Shown one piece after another: positions 40,144-49,944 of a DNA stretch of 64,000 nucleotides (within the stretch, counting starts at the first letter, position 1; each line of letters starts with the position of its first letter). The position numbers were made by a program, and so were the translations under genes. The notes under the pieces were generated by a model that was not told the DNA's origin, did not search any database, and saw only the letters and a list, made by a program, of their open reading frames with translations. This DNA comes from Fontivita pretiosa (lineage in GTDB: Bacteria; Planctomycetota; Phycisphaerae; Tepidisphaerales; Tepidisphaeraceae): NCBI RefSeq assembly GCF_050410795.1, contig NZ_CP191258.1, positions 4,588,001 to 4,652,000 on the forward strand, given 5' to 3'.

Positions 40144-41325
40144 TCATGGGCCGGCTGGCGGCGTGCCGGTGGGCTGGATGTCCTGTGGGGTTATGCTGGC
40201 AAACTGGTCTGCTCCCTGTCGGGCAAGCTCCCGCATGCGGGGCAGAAGCGTCTCCAGCGATTCGGCCTGCGGCGAAAGCGGATACCGCCGTATCAGATCC
40301 TCCGCCAGCTCGATCGCCTGCTCGAACTCATGCGCACGCATCAGTTCCTGAATGCGGACTTCGATTTCCTGGCGCTCTTCGATCTCGGCGTTGTCCTGGA
40401 GGGTCTTGATCTGCCCGCGGAGCTGCTCGGCCAGGCGATGCTCGGGGAACTGCTGGATCAGCCGCGTGGCGTGCATGAACGCTCGCCGCCACAGTCTTCG
40501 GTCGATGTCGTGGCGAATCTCCTCGAACATTCGCTGTACGGTGGATTCCTGAAAGGTGGCGTATTCGCGCTCGACGCGGCTCAGCAGCGCCGTGGCATCG
40601 CCGTTGTGCGGAAAACCCTGCACAAGCTGCCGGGCACGGTCCAGCGCCTGCTCCCACGCCGACGACGACATCAATGCCTCCACTTCCCCGATCGTTTTCT
40701 GCACCGTCTCCTGCTCGAACAGCCGGCGCGAGTGATCCAGGTAGTTTCGGCCCTTGGCCACCTCATGATCGTTCGGAAACTCGGTTTCCAGCGAGATCAG
40801 CAGGCGCTCGGCCCTGGACCACTCGTGCGCCGCCACCAGGTCGAACAGCTCCTTGATTTGCGAGGCCTTTCGCTGCTGGCGATGCAGCAGGATTCGCTGC
40901 CGGCGCTCGGCGTCGGGCAGCATCGAGATCTCGCGCACTTCCTCGATGGCCGCCGCAAGCTGCTCGAATTGCCGCGTGTAGTCCTTGACCGGCGGCGGGG
41001 GTGACGCCGGGGAGGCGCTGCGCGAGGCCCGGTCCGAAATCAGATACAGATCATTGAGCTTCACCTTCAGCTCCAGGATCTGTTGTTCCAGGCGATTGAG
41101 CGTGGCGGCGACTTCGGGCGGGGCTTTGCTTTCGCGACTGATCAGCGATGCCAGTCCCAACAACGACAATACCGCTCCCAGCGCGATCAGAAACCCCATC
41201 CACGCCACCAGACGCCAGTCCTTCATCGCGATTTCCGGCGGCAGGATCACCAGGACGGTGGCGGCGATGAACAGGACCGCCGCGGTGAACCTCAGGAACA
41301 ACGCGAAGGCGCGATGCTGGGCCAT
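40144..41325 (-). CDS. Membrane protein with coiled coil and TPR-like helices
   Basis: A 393-residue protein. Two N-terminal membrane helices (FLRFTAAVLFIAATVLVILP and VAWMGFLIALGAVLSLLGLA) are followed by a coiled coil (TLNRLEQQILELKVKLNDLY) and a long helical cytoplasmic or periplasmic part with TPR-like pairs. Examples are LFDLVAAHEWSRAERLLISL, LMSSSAWEQALDRARQLVQG and LMRAHEFEQAIELAEDLIRR. The C-terminus is Pro/Gly-rich. Such proteins usually scaffold envelope complexes; the role here is unknown. Divergent from the gene at 41462, with a 15-bp palindrome between them. Confidence 0.7.
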   Translation of the reverse strand: MAQHRAFALFLRFTAAVLFIAATVLVILPPEIAMKDWRLVAWMGFLIALGAVLSLLGLASLISRESKAPPEVAATLNRLEQQILELKVKLNDLYLISDRASRSASPASPPPPVKDYTRQFEQLAAAIEEVREISMLPDAERRQRILLHRQQRKASQIKELFDLVAAHEWSRAERLLISLETEFPNDHEVAKGRNYLDHSRRLFEQETVQKTIGEVEALMSSSAWEQALDRARQLVQGFPHNGDATALLSRVEREYATFQESTVQRMFEEIRHDIDRRLWRRAFMHATRLIQQFPEHRLAEQLRGQIKTLQDNAEIEERQEIEVRIQELMRAHEFEQAIELAEDLIRRYPLSPQAESLETLLPRMRELARQGADQFASITPQDIQPTGTPPAGP

Positions 41326-41363
41326 AGGCCCGATTGTGTCCTAAGCCCACGTCGGCGGCAATG

Positions 41364-41378
41364 CTGCGATAATCGCAG
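41364..41378. promoter_or_regulatory. 15-bp palindrome between divergent genes
   Basis: CTGCGAT-A-ATCGCAG is a perfect 7-bp inverted repeat with one central base, followed by ATTTTT. It lies between divergent starts at 41325 (minus) and 41462 (plus), where an operator would be expected. It also resembles a weak terminator. A possible -10 box (TAGAAT) lies at 41409-41414. Confidence 0.45.
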
Positions 41379-41461
41379 ATTTTTGGCGACCGCCCCGCAA
41401 TCCGCTTGTAGAATGTTGCCTCCGGCAGATCCCGCTCATCCAACCCCTTCGGAGGTGCGAC

Positions 41462-42220
41462 ATGAAATCGCACGGCCCTGCCATGTCTGGCCCGACACTG
41501 GAGACACTGGAATCACGCACGCTGCTGGCGGCGACCACGTTCCTTAACCCACTGACCGATTCACAGACGCTCACGCCCGGCCTGGTCCAGATGCAGCCAG
41601 GCGACTTCGTCTACCAGCCCGAACCTGAACTGGACGACCTGGTCACCCGCGGTCGCAGCAGGTTCTTCATCCTGGAGCCGGGCCGGCGGATGGTCTACCA
41701 CGGGCAGGAAGACGCTGAGCAGGTGCGGCTGGTCATCGCCGTCACCGACCGAACCAGACTCATCGATGGCGTGCGCACACGCGTCGTTCGCGAAGTTGAA
41801 CACGTAAACGGGGAATTGATCGAGGTCTCCTGGAACTATCTGGCCATGGATGAAGACAATGGCGACCTGTTCTACTTCGGCGAAGACGTGAACATCTACG
41901 AGGACGGCAAGCTCGTCAGTCACGAGGGCGCCTGGCGTTCGGGCGTGAACGGCGCGAGGTTTGGGCTGCTGATGCCGGGCGATCCGCAGGTGGGCATGAC
42001 GTTCCTTCAGGAGCGTGCCCCGGGCGTGGCGCTGGACGAGGGTCACATTGTGAACCTCAACTCGGTGGTGCGCACTCCCCTGGGCAGGTTCCGCAACTGC
42101 GCGAAAGTCGAGGAAACCAGCGCCCTGGAGCCGGGTGCGGTCAGCATCAAGTACCATGCGCCCGGCGTGGGGCTGGTGCAGGATGGCGTACTGAAGCTGA
42201 CGGCGATCTACGCGCGGTAG
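41462..42220 (+). CDS. LEPR-XLL-type exported protein
   Basis: A 252-residue protein whose N-terminus contains TLETLESRTLLAATTF, the planctomycete LEPR-XLL-like surface-targeting motif (consensus LEPRxLL), in place of an ordinary signal peptide. The rest is a compact beta-rich domain with YQPEPELDDLVTRGRSRFFI, VSWNYLAMDEDNGDLFYFGE and ALEPGAVSIKYHAPGVGLVQ. This resembles a single-domain planctomycete family seen in other Phycisphaerae-like genomes, whose function is unknown. GGAGG is nearby upstream. It converges on the giant surface protein, which also has an LEPR-XLL-like start. Confidence 0.65.
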   Translation: MKSHGPAMSGPTLETLESRTLLAATTFLNPLTDSQTLTPGLVQMQPGDFVYQPEPELDDLVTRGRSRFFILEPGRRMVYHGQEDAEQVRLVIAVTDRTRLIDGVRTRVVREVEHVNGELIEVSWNYLAMDEDNGDLFYFGEDVNIYEDGKLVSHEGAWRSGVNGARFGLLMPGDPQVGMTFLQERAPGVALDEGHIVNLNSVVRTPLGRFRNCAKVEETSALEPGAVSIKYHAPGVGLVQDGVLKLTAIYAR

Positions 42221-42282
42221 GGCGGCGCCGCTTGGCGTCACAGCCCCAGCACATGCACCGGTCCCCACCAGCCCGCCCCGGC

Positions 42283-45200
42283 TCATGCCGCCAGGCGCAG
42301 GCGATAGTTGGTCTTGGCGGCGCCGGCGAAGATCACGCGCACGTAATAGGTGCCGGCGGACAGATTGGCGTAGAACGCTTCCGCCGCCGTCGCACCGGTT
42401 CGGCCCGAGTAGTACAGTCGTCGTCCCGTCGAATCCAGCAGTTCGAGCTGCACGTCCTGCGTGTTGTTGTACAGCTTGGCGTACAACTGCGTGGCGCTGC
42501 TGAGGCTGAAACGGTACAGGTCCTGCTCGCTGGTGCTGGCGATCGAATCATCGACCACCTTGATCGCGCCGGGACTGAGCACGCCCAGGTCCGTGGCCGC
42601 CGACAGGTTCACCGACAGCGGAGGCGTCGAGCTGACGGTGGCGGAGGCGGCGATGCGCAGGCGGTAGGGCGTGCCCGCCGTGCCGGTGTAGACCACCCGG
42701 ATGAAGTACGTGCCCGGCTTGAGCGTCTTGGTGATCTGTTCCATCGTCGCGCCGCTGTTGCGCGATTCCGCCAGGCGGGTTCCGCTGCTGTCCAGCAGGA
42801 ACAGCTCGGCGTTGTCCCGCAGGTAGTACATCCGCAGGTCGATCGAGACGTTGCTGGAGACGGTGAACTTGTAGAAGTCATTGCGGTCCAGCACGCCCAC
42901 GCCGTCGTCATAGACCCGCGCCTTGCCCGGCACAACCGTGCCCAGGTCGCGCGCCTCGGCCAACGTGTTGCCCGCCAGCTCCGGTGGCAGCACGCCCACC
43001 GCGAACTGCCCGACCTCGCCCGCGGCCACGTACCGTCCGGCAAGGTCGCGAACCTGGTTGGCTCGAACGTTGATCTTGTAGAACCCGTCATCGAACGGAT
43101 CCCAGCTTCCGCCCGGCGGGGTGATGCTGTAGATCACCACTTTCTGGTTGCCCGAGGCGTTGTACCATTCCACGAAGCTGGCTCGCTGGCTGAATCCGCC
43201 CGGTCCGGTGACCACCACATCGCTTCCGTCGAAGCTGCTGGTGTCCACGCCGGTATCGTCGTTGTAGACCAGGCGGAACTGGTAGCTCGTGCCACCGGCA
43301 CTGTACACGCCCGGCGCCATGATCACCGCCGCCGTCGGCGCCGCACCGTCGCCCACCGCCACCACCACCGTCTTGCTGTTGGCGGCGTAGGTGCCGTCCT
43401 CGTCGCTGGCCGTGGCGCTGATCGTGTAGCTCGTGCCGCCGATCGCGTACACATGCGTCACGCTGGACGGGCTGCCGCTGATCGTCTGCGTCGAGCCATC
43501 ACCCCAGTTGATCACCCACTGGCTGATCGTGTCATTGCCAGGATCGGTATGCGCAAGCGTCAGCGTGTACGGCTTGCCGCCCTGCACCGAATCCGGTCCG
43601 CTGATCGTCAGCGTCGGGGCGACGTTGCTGATCGACACCGACCTGCTGTTGGCGGCGTAGGTGCCGTCCTCGTCGGTGGCGGTGGCGGTGATCGTATACT
43701 GCCCGTTGTCAGCGTAGACGTGCGAGACCGCCGCCGGGCTGCCGGGCACGATCTGTGTCATCCCGTCGCCCCAGTTGATGATCCAGCTCGTGATCGTATC
43801 GTTGCCCGGATCGCTCTTGCCCAGCCCGAGCTGATACGCCGAACCCTCCGCGCCGCTGCCGTTGCCGCTGAGCGTCAGCGTGGGCGCGACATTCGCCACC
43901 ATCACGACGCTTGCGTTCGAGCCGAAGGTCCCGTCCTCATCCGTGGCGGTGGCGGTGATCGTGAAGGTGCCGTTGTCGGCATAGGTATGTGCGGCGCTGC
44001 TGGGGTTGCCGCTGAGCGTCGAAGTGAACCCATCGCCCCAGTTGATCACCCACCGCGTGATCGTGTCATTGCCCGGATCCGTTTCCGCAAGATTCAACGT
44101 ATAACTGGAGCCTTCCTGCGCCGAGCCGCTGCCGCTGATGCTCAGTGTCGGCGCCACGTTGGTGACGCTGACGGATTTGGATCCCGCCGACCAGGTGCCG
44201 TCCTCGTCCGTCGCCGTCGCGGTGATCGTCACCGCCATGTTGTCGGCGAACACGTGCGTGACACTGGAGGGATTGCCGTTGATGGTCTGGGCCGGCGAGC
44301 CGTCTCCCCAGTTGATCACCCATCGGATGATCGTGTCATCTCCCGGATCGGAGGCGCTGAGCAGCAGGGTGTACGTTCCACCCTCGGCGACGCTCGCCGG
44401 TCCTGTAATCGCCACCGCGGGCGCCACATTCGTCACCGTCACCGAACGCGAGTTGGCGTTGTAGGTGCCGTCCTCGTCGGCGGCGCTGGCGGTGATGCTG
44501 TAGCTGCCGTTGTCGGCGAACACGTGCGTCACGCTCGCCGGGCTGCCGCTGATCGTCTGGGTCGATCCATCGCCCCAGTTGATGATCCACTGGCGGATGG
44601 TGTCAGCGCCAGGGTCGCTTCGGGTCAGCGTCAGCGTGTATGTCGATCCCTCCGCCGTGGTGTTCGGGCCGCTGATCGTCAGCGTCGGCGCGACGTTGTT
44701 CACCGTCAGCGTCTTGCTGTTGGCGCTGTAGGTTCCATCCTCGTCGCTGGCCGTCGCGCTGATGGTGTACGTTCCGTCGTCGGCGTACAGGTGTTTGACC
44801 GAGCCGGGGCTGCCGTTGATCGTCTGGATCGTCCCATCACCCCAGTCGATCACCCACCGCGCGATCGTGTCGGCGCCGGGGTCGCTGCGCGTGAGCCGAA
44901 GCGTATAGTTCGATCCTTCCGCAAGCGTATCGTTGCCGCTGATCGTCAGAGTTGGCGCCACATTCGTGACGCTCAGGCCCTTCGTGTTGGCGCTGTACGT
45001 GCCATCTTCGTCCGTCGCCGTCGCGGTGATCGTGAACGTGCCGTCGTCGGCGAATGTGTGCGTGACGCTGGCCGGGCTGCCGTTGATCGTCTGGACTGTC
45101 CCGTCGCCCCAGTTGATGACCCATCGTGCGATCGTGTCGCTGCCCGGGTCGGTTCTGCCAAGGCTCAGGACATAAACCGATCCCTCCGCCACGGTGTCGG

Positions 45201-48200
45201 CGCCGCTGATCGTCAGCGTCGGCGCGACGTTGGTGATGCTGATCGTCGCGGTATCCGTGGCGGTGTTTCCGCCCGAGTCGGTCACACGCAGGCTGACGGT
45301 GCGCGTGGCCGGGCCGTCCAGTCCGGCGGCGTTGAACGTCGGGGTGGCGCCGGTCTCATCGCCCCGCGTGGCTGCGGTGCCGCTCTCGCCAAAGATCCCG
45401 TCACCGTCCAGATCCCAGGCATAGCTCAGCCCCGACCCGCTGCTGCCCGAGCCGTCAAGCTGCACGCTGCCGCCTTCGCCGACCGTGTACGGACCGCCGG
45501 CGTTGGCGACCAGGTTCGTCTCCACCACCGCCACGCTCTTGCTGTTGGCGGCGTAGGTTCCGTCCTCGTCGGTCGCGGTGGCGGTGATCGTGTAGTTCGC
45601 CGCGCCGCTGTACGTATGCGTCACGTTGGTCGGGTTGCCGTTGATGAGCTGCGGCCCGGTCCCGTCGCCCCAGTCGATCGTCCAGCTCGTGATCGTGTCG
45701 CTGCCGGGGTCTGAGCTTGAAAGACTCAGGGTATACACGCTGCCGGACTGCACGCTGTTGGGTCCGCTGATCGTCAGCGTCGGCGCAACGTTCGTCACCG
45801 TCACTGCATGCGCGCTGGCGTTGTAAGTTCCGTCTTCATCGCTGGCCGTGGCACTGATGGTGTACGCGCCATCGTCACCGTAAACGTGCGTGACGCTCGA
45901 GGGATTTCCGCTGATTGTCTGGGTCGATCCATCGCCCCAGTCGATCAGCCAGCTCGTGACCAGGTCGTTGCCCGCGTCGCTCACCGCCAGGTTCAACGTG
46001 TACGCCGACCCCTCGGCCACGCTGCCCGCTCCGCCGGTCGTCAGCGTCGGCGCAACATTAGTCACCGTGACGGTCTTGGCGTTGGCCGAGTGCGTGCCGT
46101 CCTCGTCGGTGGCGGTGGCGGTGATCGTGTATGTCCCGTCGTCTCCGAAGACGTGGGTTACGCCGGACGGGTTGCCTGTTACCGTCTGCGGATCACTTCC
46201 GTCGCCCCAGTCGATCACCCAGCCGCTGATCGTGTCGGTTCCCGGATCGCTGGCCGAGAGGTTCAGCGTGTAGGTGGCGCCCTCGGCCACGGAGTTGGCC
46301 CCGCTGATGCTCAGCGTCGGCGCGACGTTGGTGATGTTGATCGTCGCGGTGGCGGTGGAGGTATTTCCGCCCGAGTCGGTCACACGCAGGCTCACCGTGC
46401 GGCTGGAAGGTCCGTCCAGCCCGGTGGCGTTGAAGGTCGGTGTGGCGCCGGTTTCGACGCCGCGTGTCGCCGCGGCGCCGGTTTCGCCGAAGATCCCGTC
46501 GCCGTCCAAATCCCAGGCATAGCTCAAACCCGAGCCGCTGCTGCTTGAGCCGTCAAGCTGGACGCTGCCGCCTTCGGCGACCGTGTAAGGCCCGCCCGCG
46601 TCGGCGGTCACCGTCGGCCCGACCACCGAGACACTCTTGCTGTTCGCGTTGTACGTGCCGTCCTCATCGGTGGCGCTGGCACTGATGGTGTACGTCGCGC
46701 TTCCGCCACTGTACGTGTGCGTGACGCTCGAAGGATTGCCCGCCACCACCTGCGGCCCGGTCCCGTCGCCCCAGTCGATCGTCCAGCTCGTGATCGTGTC
46801 GCTGCCAGGGTCCGAGCTTGACAGACTCAGGGTATACACGCTGCCGGACTGCACGCTGTTGGGTCCGCTGATCGTCAGCGTCGGCGCAACGTTCGTCACC
46901 GTTACCGCCTTCGTATTGGCGTTGTAGGTTCCGTCTTCGTCGGTCGCGGTGGCGGTGATGGTGTAGCTGCCGTTGTCGGCAAATACGTGCGTGATGCTCG
47001 AGGGATTGCCGTTGATCGTTTGCGCAGCGGTTCCATCGCCCCAGTTGATCACCCACCGGCTGATCGTGTCATTGCCGACATCACTGGCTGAAAGATTCAG
47101 CGTGTACGTCGCGCCCTCAGCCACCGAGTTGGCCCCGCTGATGCTCAGCGTCGGCGCGACATTGGTCACCGTCAGCGCCTTGGCGTTGGAGGTGTAGGTT
47201 CCGTCCTCATCCGTGGCGGCGGCGGTGATGCTGTACGTTCCGCTGTCGGCAAACACGTGCGTGACGCTCGAGGGGTTGCCCGTCACCGTCTGCACCGCTC
47301 CGTCGCCCCACACAATCACCCATTGCGTGATAGTATCAGTACCCGGATCGCTGGCCGAGAGATTCAGCGTGTACGTAGCGCCCTCGGCCACGGAGTTGGC
47401 CCCGCTGATGCTCAGCGTCGGCGCGACATTGGTGATGCTGATGGTCGCGGTGGCGGTGCTGCTGGCGCCGGTCGAGTCGGTCACACGCAGGCTCACCGTG
47501 CGGCTGGAAGGTCCGTCCAGCCCGGCGGCGTTGAAGGTCGGTGTGGCGCCGGTTTCGACGCCGCGCGTGGCTGCGGTGCCGCTCTCGCCGAAGATCCCGT
47601 CGCCGTCCAGGTCCCAGGCGAAGCTGAGTCCCGAGCCGGTGCTGCCCGAGCCGTTGAGTTGGACGCTGCCGCCTTCGGCAACGGTGTACGGCCCGCCGGC
47701 GTTGGCCGCGGTCGGGGCCGTGACCGTGATCGCCTTGGAATTCGCGTTGTATGTCCCGTCTTCGTCCGTCGCCGTCGCGGTGATGGTGTACGAGCCAGCG
47801 TTTGCAAAGACATGCGTGACGCTGGAGGGATTTCCATTGACCGTTTGCGCGGCGGTTCCGTCGCCCCAAGTGATCACCCACCGGGCGATCGTATCGCTGC
47901 CCGGATCGCTGGCCGACAGCGTCAGCGTATACGCCGCCCCGGCCGCCACCGAGTTGGCCCCGCCGATCGTCAGCGTCGGCGCAACGTTGGTCACCGTGAC
48001 GGCCTTGGAGTTGGCGTTGAACGTACCGTCCTCATCGGTGGCCGTCGCCGTGATCGTGTACGAGCCATTGTCGGCGAATACGTGCGTGATGCTCGAGGGG
48101 TTGCCGTTGACGGTCTGTGCGGCGGTTCCATCGCCCCAGTTGATCACCCATCGTGTGATCGTGTCGCTGCCGGGATCGCTGGCCGAAAGATTCAGCGTGT

Positions 48201-49743
48201 ACGTAGCGCCCTCAGCCACGGAGTTGGCCCCGCTGATGCTCAGCGTCGGCGCGACATTGGTGATGTTGATCGTCGCCGTCGCAGTGCTGGTGCGGCTGGC
48301 TGAATCGGTCACGCGCAGGCTCACCGTGCGGCTGGAAGGTCCGTCCAGTCCGGCGGCGTTGAAGGTCGGTGTGGCGCCGGTCTCGACGCCGCGCGTGGCC
48401 GCGGCGCCGGTTTCGCCGAAGATCCCGTCGCCGTCCAGGTCCCAGGCATAGCTCAAACCTGAACCGGTGCTGCCCGAGCCGTTGAGTTGGACGCTGCCGC
48501 CTTCGGCAACCGTGTACGGACCGCCCGCGTCGGCGGTTGGCGCTGGTGGGGTGATGCCGTTGGCCAGCAGAACGCTGACGGTGCTGGCACCCTGGTTGGC
48601 GACAGCGATATCGATGGCGCTGTCGCCGTTGAAGTTGGCCAGCACCAGCGATCGCGGATTGGCGCCGACCGTGTAATTCACCGCCGCCGCCAGCGTTGCG
48701 GTACCGTTGCCGAACAGGACGCTGACGTTGTTGGACGTTTCGTTGGCGGCCACGACATCGCGGTTGCCGTCGCCATCCAGGTCTGCCACCGCGACGAACG
48801 TCGTGCCGCTGCCGGCGTTGTAGTGCACGGCGGCTTGGAACGTGCCGCCGGCGTTGCCGCGGAGCACGCTGAGCTTGTTGGCCAGATAGCCCGCGGTCAC
48901 GATATCCAGCACGCCGTCATTGTTGAGATCGCCTGCGGCGATCGAAGCCGGCCCGGCGCTGGTCGCGTAGGACACGCCAGCGGCGAACGTCGCGTTGCCG
49001 TTGCCCAGCAGCACGTACACCTTGTCGCCGAAGTAATCCGCTGCCGCCAGGTCCAGCTTGCCGTCGGCGTTGAAGTCGCCGGCGACAAGATCGCTGGGCG
49101 TGAAGCCGACGGCGGAGTTGGCCGGGGCCATGAACGTGCCGTTGCCGTTGCCGCGGAGAATCGACAGATTCGTGTCGAACGCCTTGGCCACCGCCAGGTC
49201 AACCTTGGCGTCGCCGTTGAAATCGCCCAGGACGACCGCCCGGGGTCCGTTTCCGGCGGCAAAGAACGCCGCCACGCCGAACGTGCCGTTGCCATTGCCC
49301 AGCATGACGCCGACGTTGTTGTTTTCGTAGCTGACGGTGATCAGATCCGCCTTGCCATCGGCGTTGACATCGCCGGCAGCCACGAAATCTGCCGGGCTTG
49401 CCAGCGTGATCGTCGTCGCCGCCGCGAATGTCCCGTTGGTGTTGCCCAGGAGAATGCTCAGGCTCGAATTGGCGTAGCTGGAGGTGACCAGGTCCTTTCG
49501 ACCGTCGGCGTTGAAGTCCGCCGTTGCGATGAAGTCGGGCCGTCCAGCGACGGTGTAGTTCACCGCCGCCGCATAACTCACCGCCATGCAGATTCGCTGT
49601 TCCAGTTGCTCCATGGGGATGGCCTGATGAGCCGCGTGGCGAATGCAGCGCTGGCGGCGCAGCCCGCGGCGAGTGGGGCGTGACTCCGCGGCGGCGGCAT
49701 GGTTCAGCTTCGAGGCGTTGTGGGACTTGAATCGCTGCGGCAT
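42283..49743 (-). CDS. Giant surface protein: FG-GAP propeller, 19 PKD-like domains, two PPC-like domains
   Basis: A 2,486-residue protein from ATG 49743, with GAGGT upstream. The N-terminus has MEQLEQRICMAV, LEPR-XLL-like. Residues ~55-400 contain seven FG-GAP/VCBS repeats of the form DFNADGxxDLxxxxxxxNxVSVLLGNGNGTF, each with a Ca-binding Dx(D/N)xDG loop, enough for one seven-bladed propeller. Then come four larger PKD units (AGGPYTVAEGG, WDLDGDGIFGE) interspersed with fifteen smaller ones (NVAPTLTISG, INWGDG, ATDEDGTY). An Ig-like segment follows, and two PPC-like domains ending RLRIAA and RLRLAA. A secreted, Ca-dependent rod is likely. No transmembrane anchor is seen. Confidence 0.88.
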   Translation of the reverse strand: MPQRFKSHNASKLNHAAAAESRPTRRGLRRQRCIRHAAHQAIPMEQLEQRICMAVSYAAAVNYTVAGRPDFIATADFNADGRKDLVTSSYANSSLSILLGNTNGTFAAATTITLASPADFVAAGDVNADGKADLITVSYENNNVGVMLGNGNGTFGVAAFFAAGNGPRAVVLGDFNGDAKVDLAVAKAFDTNLSILRGNGNGTFMAPANSAVGFTPSDLVAGDFNADGKLDLAAADYFGDKVYVLLGNGNATFAAGVSYATSAGPASIAAGDLNNDGVLDIVTAGYLANKLSVLRGNAGGTFQAAVHYNAGSGTTFVAVADLDGDGNRDVVAANETSNNVSVLFGNGTATLAAAVNYTVGANPRSLVLANFNGDSAIDIAVANQGASTVSVLLANGITPPAPTADAGGPYTVAEGGSVQLNGSGSTGSGLSYAWDLDGDGIFGETGAAATRGVETGATPTFNAAGLDGPSSRTVSLRVTDSASRTSTATATINITNVAPTLSISGANSVAEGATYTLNLSASDPGSDTITRWVINWGDGTAAQTVNGNPSSITHVFADNGSYTITATATDEDGTFNANSKAVTVTNVAPTLTIGGANSVAAGAAYTLTLSASDPGSDTIARWVITWGDGTAAQTVNGNPSSVTHVFANAGSYTITATATDEDGTYNANSKAITVTAPTAANAGGPYTVAEGGSVQLNGSGSTGSGLSFAWDLDGDGIFGESGTAATRGVETGATPTFNAAGLDGPSSRTVSLRVTDSTGASSTATATISITNVAPTLSISGANSVAEGATYTLNLSASDPGTDTITQWVIVWGDGAVQTVTGNPSSVTHVFADSGTYSITAAATDEDGTYTSNAKALTVTNVAPTLSISGANSVAEGATYTLNLSASDVGNDTISRWVINWGDGTAAQTINGNPSSITHVFADNGSYTITATATDEDGTYNANTKAVTVTNVAPTLTISGPNSVQSGSVYTLSLSSSDPGSDTITSWTIDWGDGTGPQVVAGNPSSVTHTYSGGSATYTISASATDEDGTYNANSKSVSVVGPTVTADAGGPYTVAEGGSVQLDGSSSSGSGLSYAWDLDGDGIFGETGAAATRGVETGATPTFNATGLDGPSSRTVSLRVTDSGGNTSTATATINITNVAPTLSISGANSVAEGATYTLNLSASDPGTDTISGWVIDWGDGSDPQTVTGNPSGVTHVFGDDGTYTITATATDEDGTHSANAKTVTVTNVAPTLTTGGAGSVAEGSAYTLNLAVSDAGNDLVTSWLIDWGDGSTQTISGNPSSVTHVYGDDGAYTISATASDEDGTYNASAHAVTVTNVAPTLTISGPNSVQSGSVYTLSLSSSDPGSDTITSWTIDWGDGTGPQLINGNPTNVTHTYSGAANYTITATATDEDGTYAANSKSVAVVETNLVANAGGPYTVGEGGSVQLDGSGSSGSGLSYAWDLDGDGIFGESGTAATRGDETGATPTFNAAGLDGPATRTVSLRVTDSGGNTATDTATISITNVAPTLTISGADTVAEGSVYVLSLGRTDPGSDTIARWVINWGDGTVQTINGSPASVTHTFADDGTFTITATATDEDGTYSANTKGLSVTNVAPTLTISGNDTLAEGSNYTLRLTRSDPGADTIARWVIDWGDGTIQTINGSPGSVKHLYADDGTYTISATASDEDGTYSANSKTLTVNNVAPTLTISGPNTTAEGSTYTLTLTRSDPGADTIRQWIINWGDGSTQTISGSPASVTHVFADNGSYSITASAADEDGTYNANSRSVTVTNVAPAVAITGPASVAEGGTYTLLLSASDPGDDTIIRWVINWGDGSPAQTINGNPSSVTHVFADNMAVTITATATDEDGTWSAGSKSVSVTNVAPTLSISGSGSAQEGSSYTLNLAETDPGNDTITRWVINWGDGFTSTLSGNPSSAAHTYADNGTFTITATATDEDGTFGSNASVVMVANVAPTLTLSGNGSGAEGSAYQLGLGKSDPGNDTITSWIINWGDGMTQIVPGSPAAVSHVYADNGQYTITATATDEDGTYAANSRSVSISNVAPTLTISGPDSVQGGKPYTLTLAHTDPGNDTISQWVINWGDGSTQTISGSPSSVTHVYAIGGTSYTISATASDEDGTYAANSKTVVVAVGDGAAPTAAVIMAPGVYSAGGTSYQFRLVYNDDTGVDTSSFDGSDVVVTGPGGFSQRASFVEWYNASGNQKVVIYSITPPGGSWDPFDDGFYKINVRANQVRDLAGRYVAAGEVGQFAVGVLPPELAGNTLAEARDLGTVVPGKARVYDDGVGVLDRNDFYKFTVSSNVSIDLRMYYLRDNAELFLLDSSGTRLAESRNSGATMEQITKTLKPGTYFIRVVYTGTAGTPYRLRIAASATVSSTPPLSVNLSAATDLGVLSPGAIKVVDDSIASTSEQDLYRFSLSSATQLYAKLYNNTQDVQLELLDSTGRRLYYSGRTGATAAEAFYANLSAGTYYVRVIFAGAAKTNYRLRLAA

Positions 49744-49944
49744 GGTCTACCTCACATGCATCAGTGGCCTCATCCGGCCCGTCGGTCCGGTCACGACACG
49801 TCCGCTTTTCCGCACATTCGATCTGGCGTGAACTTGCGTACCCTGCGTACATTGGGGGGTATCGGAGGCCAGCCTCGCACCGTTTAGCAGTTGGTAAGGG
49901 ATTCCGATTATTCGGGCGGCGGGTTGCCGCCTATCATCCCGACG

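Noticed and set aside
42232..45714. 1,160-codon plus-strand open frame and several shorter ones to 49683
   Set aside because: They are antisense to the giant PKD protein. The repeats Arg-Arg-Arg, Val-Gly and Pro-Val-Asp-His-Pro mirror the repeated units on the other strand, and there is no signal peptide or family motif.
42283..48500. Repeated units that might suggest a CRISPR or satellite array
   Set aside because: The period is about 260-280 bp, the repeats are coding PKD domains, and there are no short direct repeats with unique spacers.
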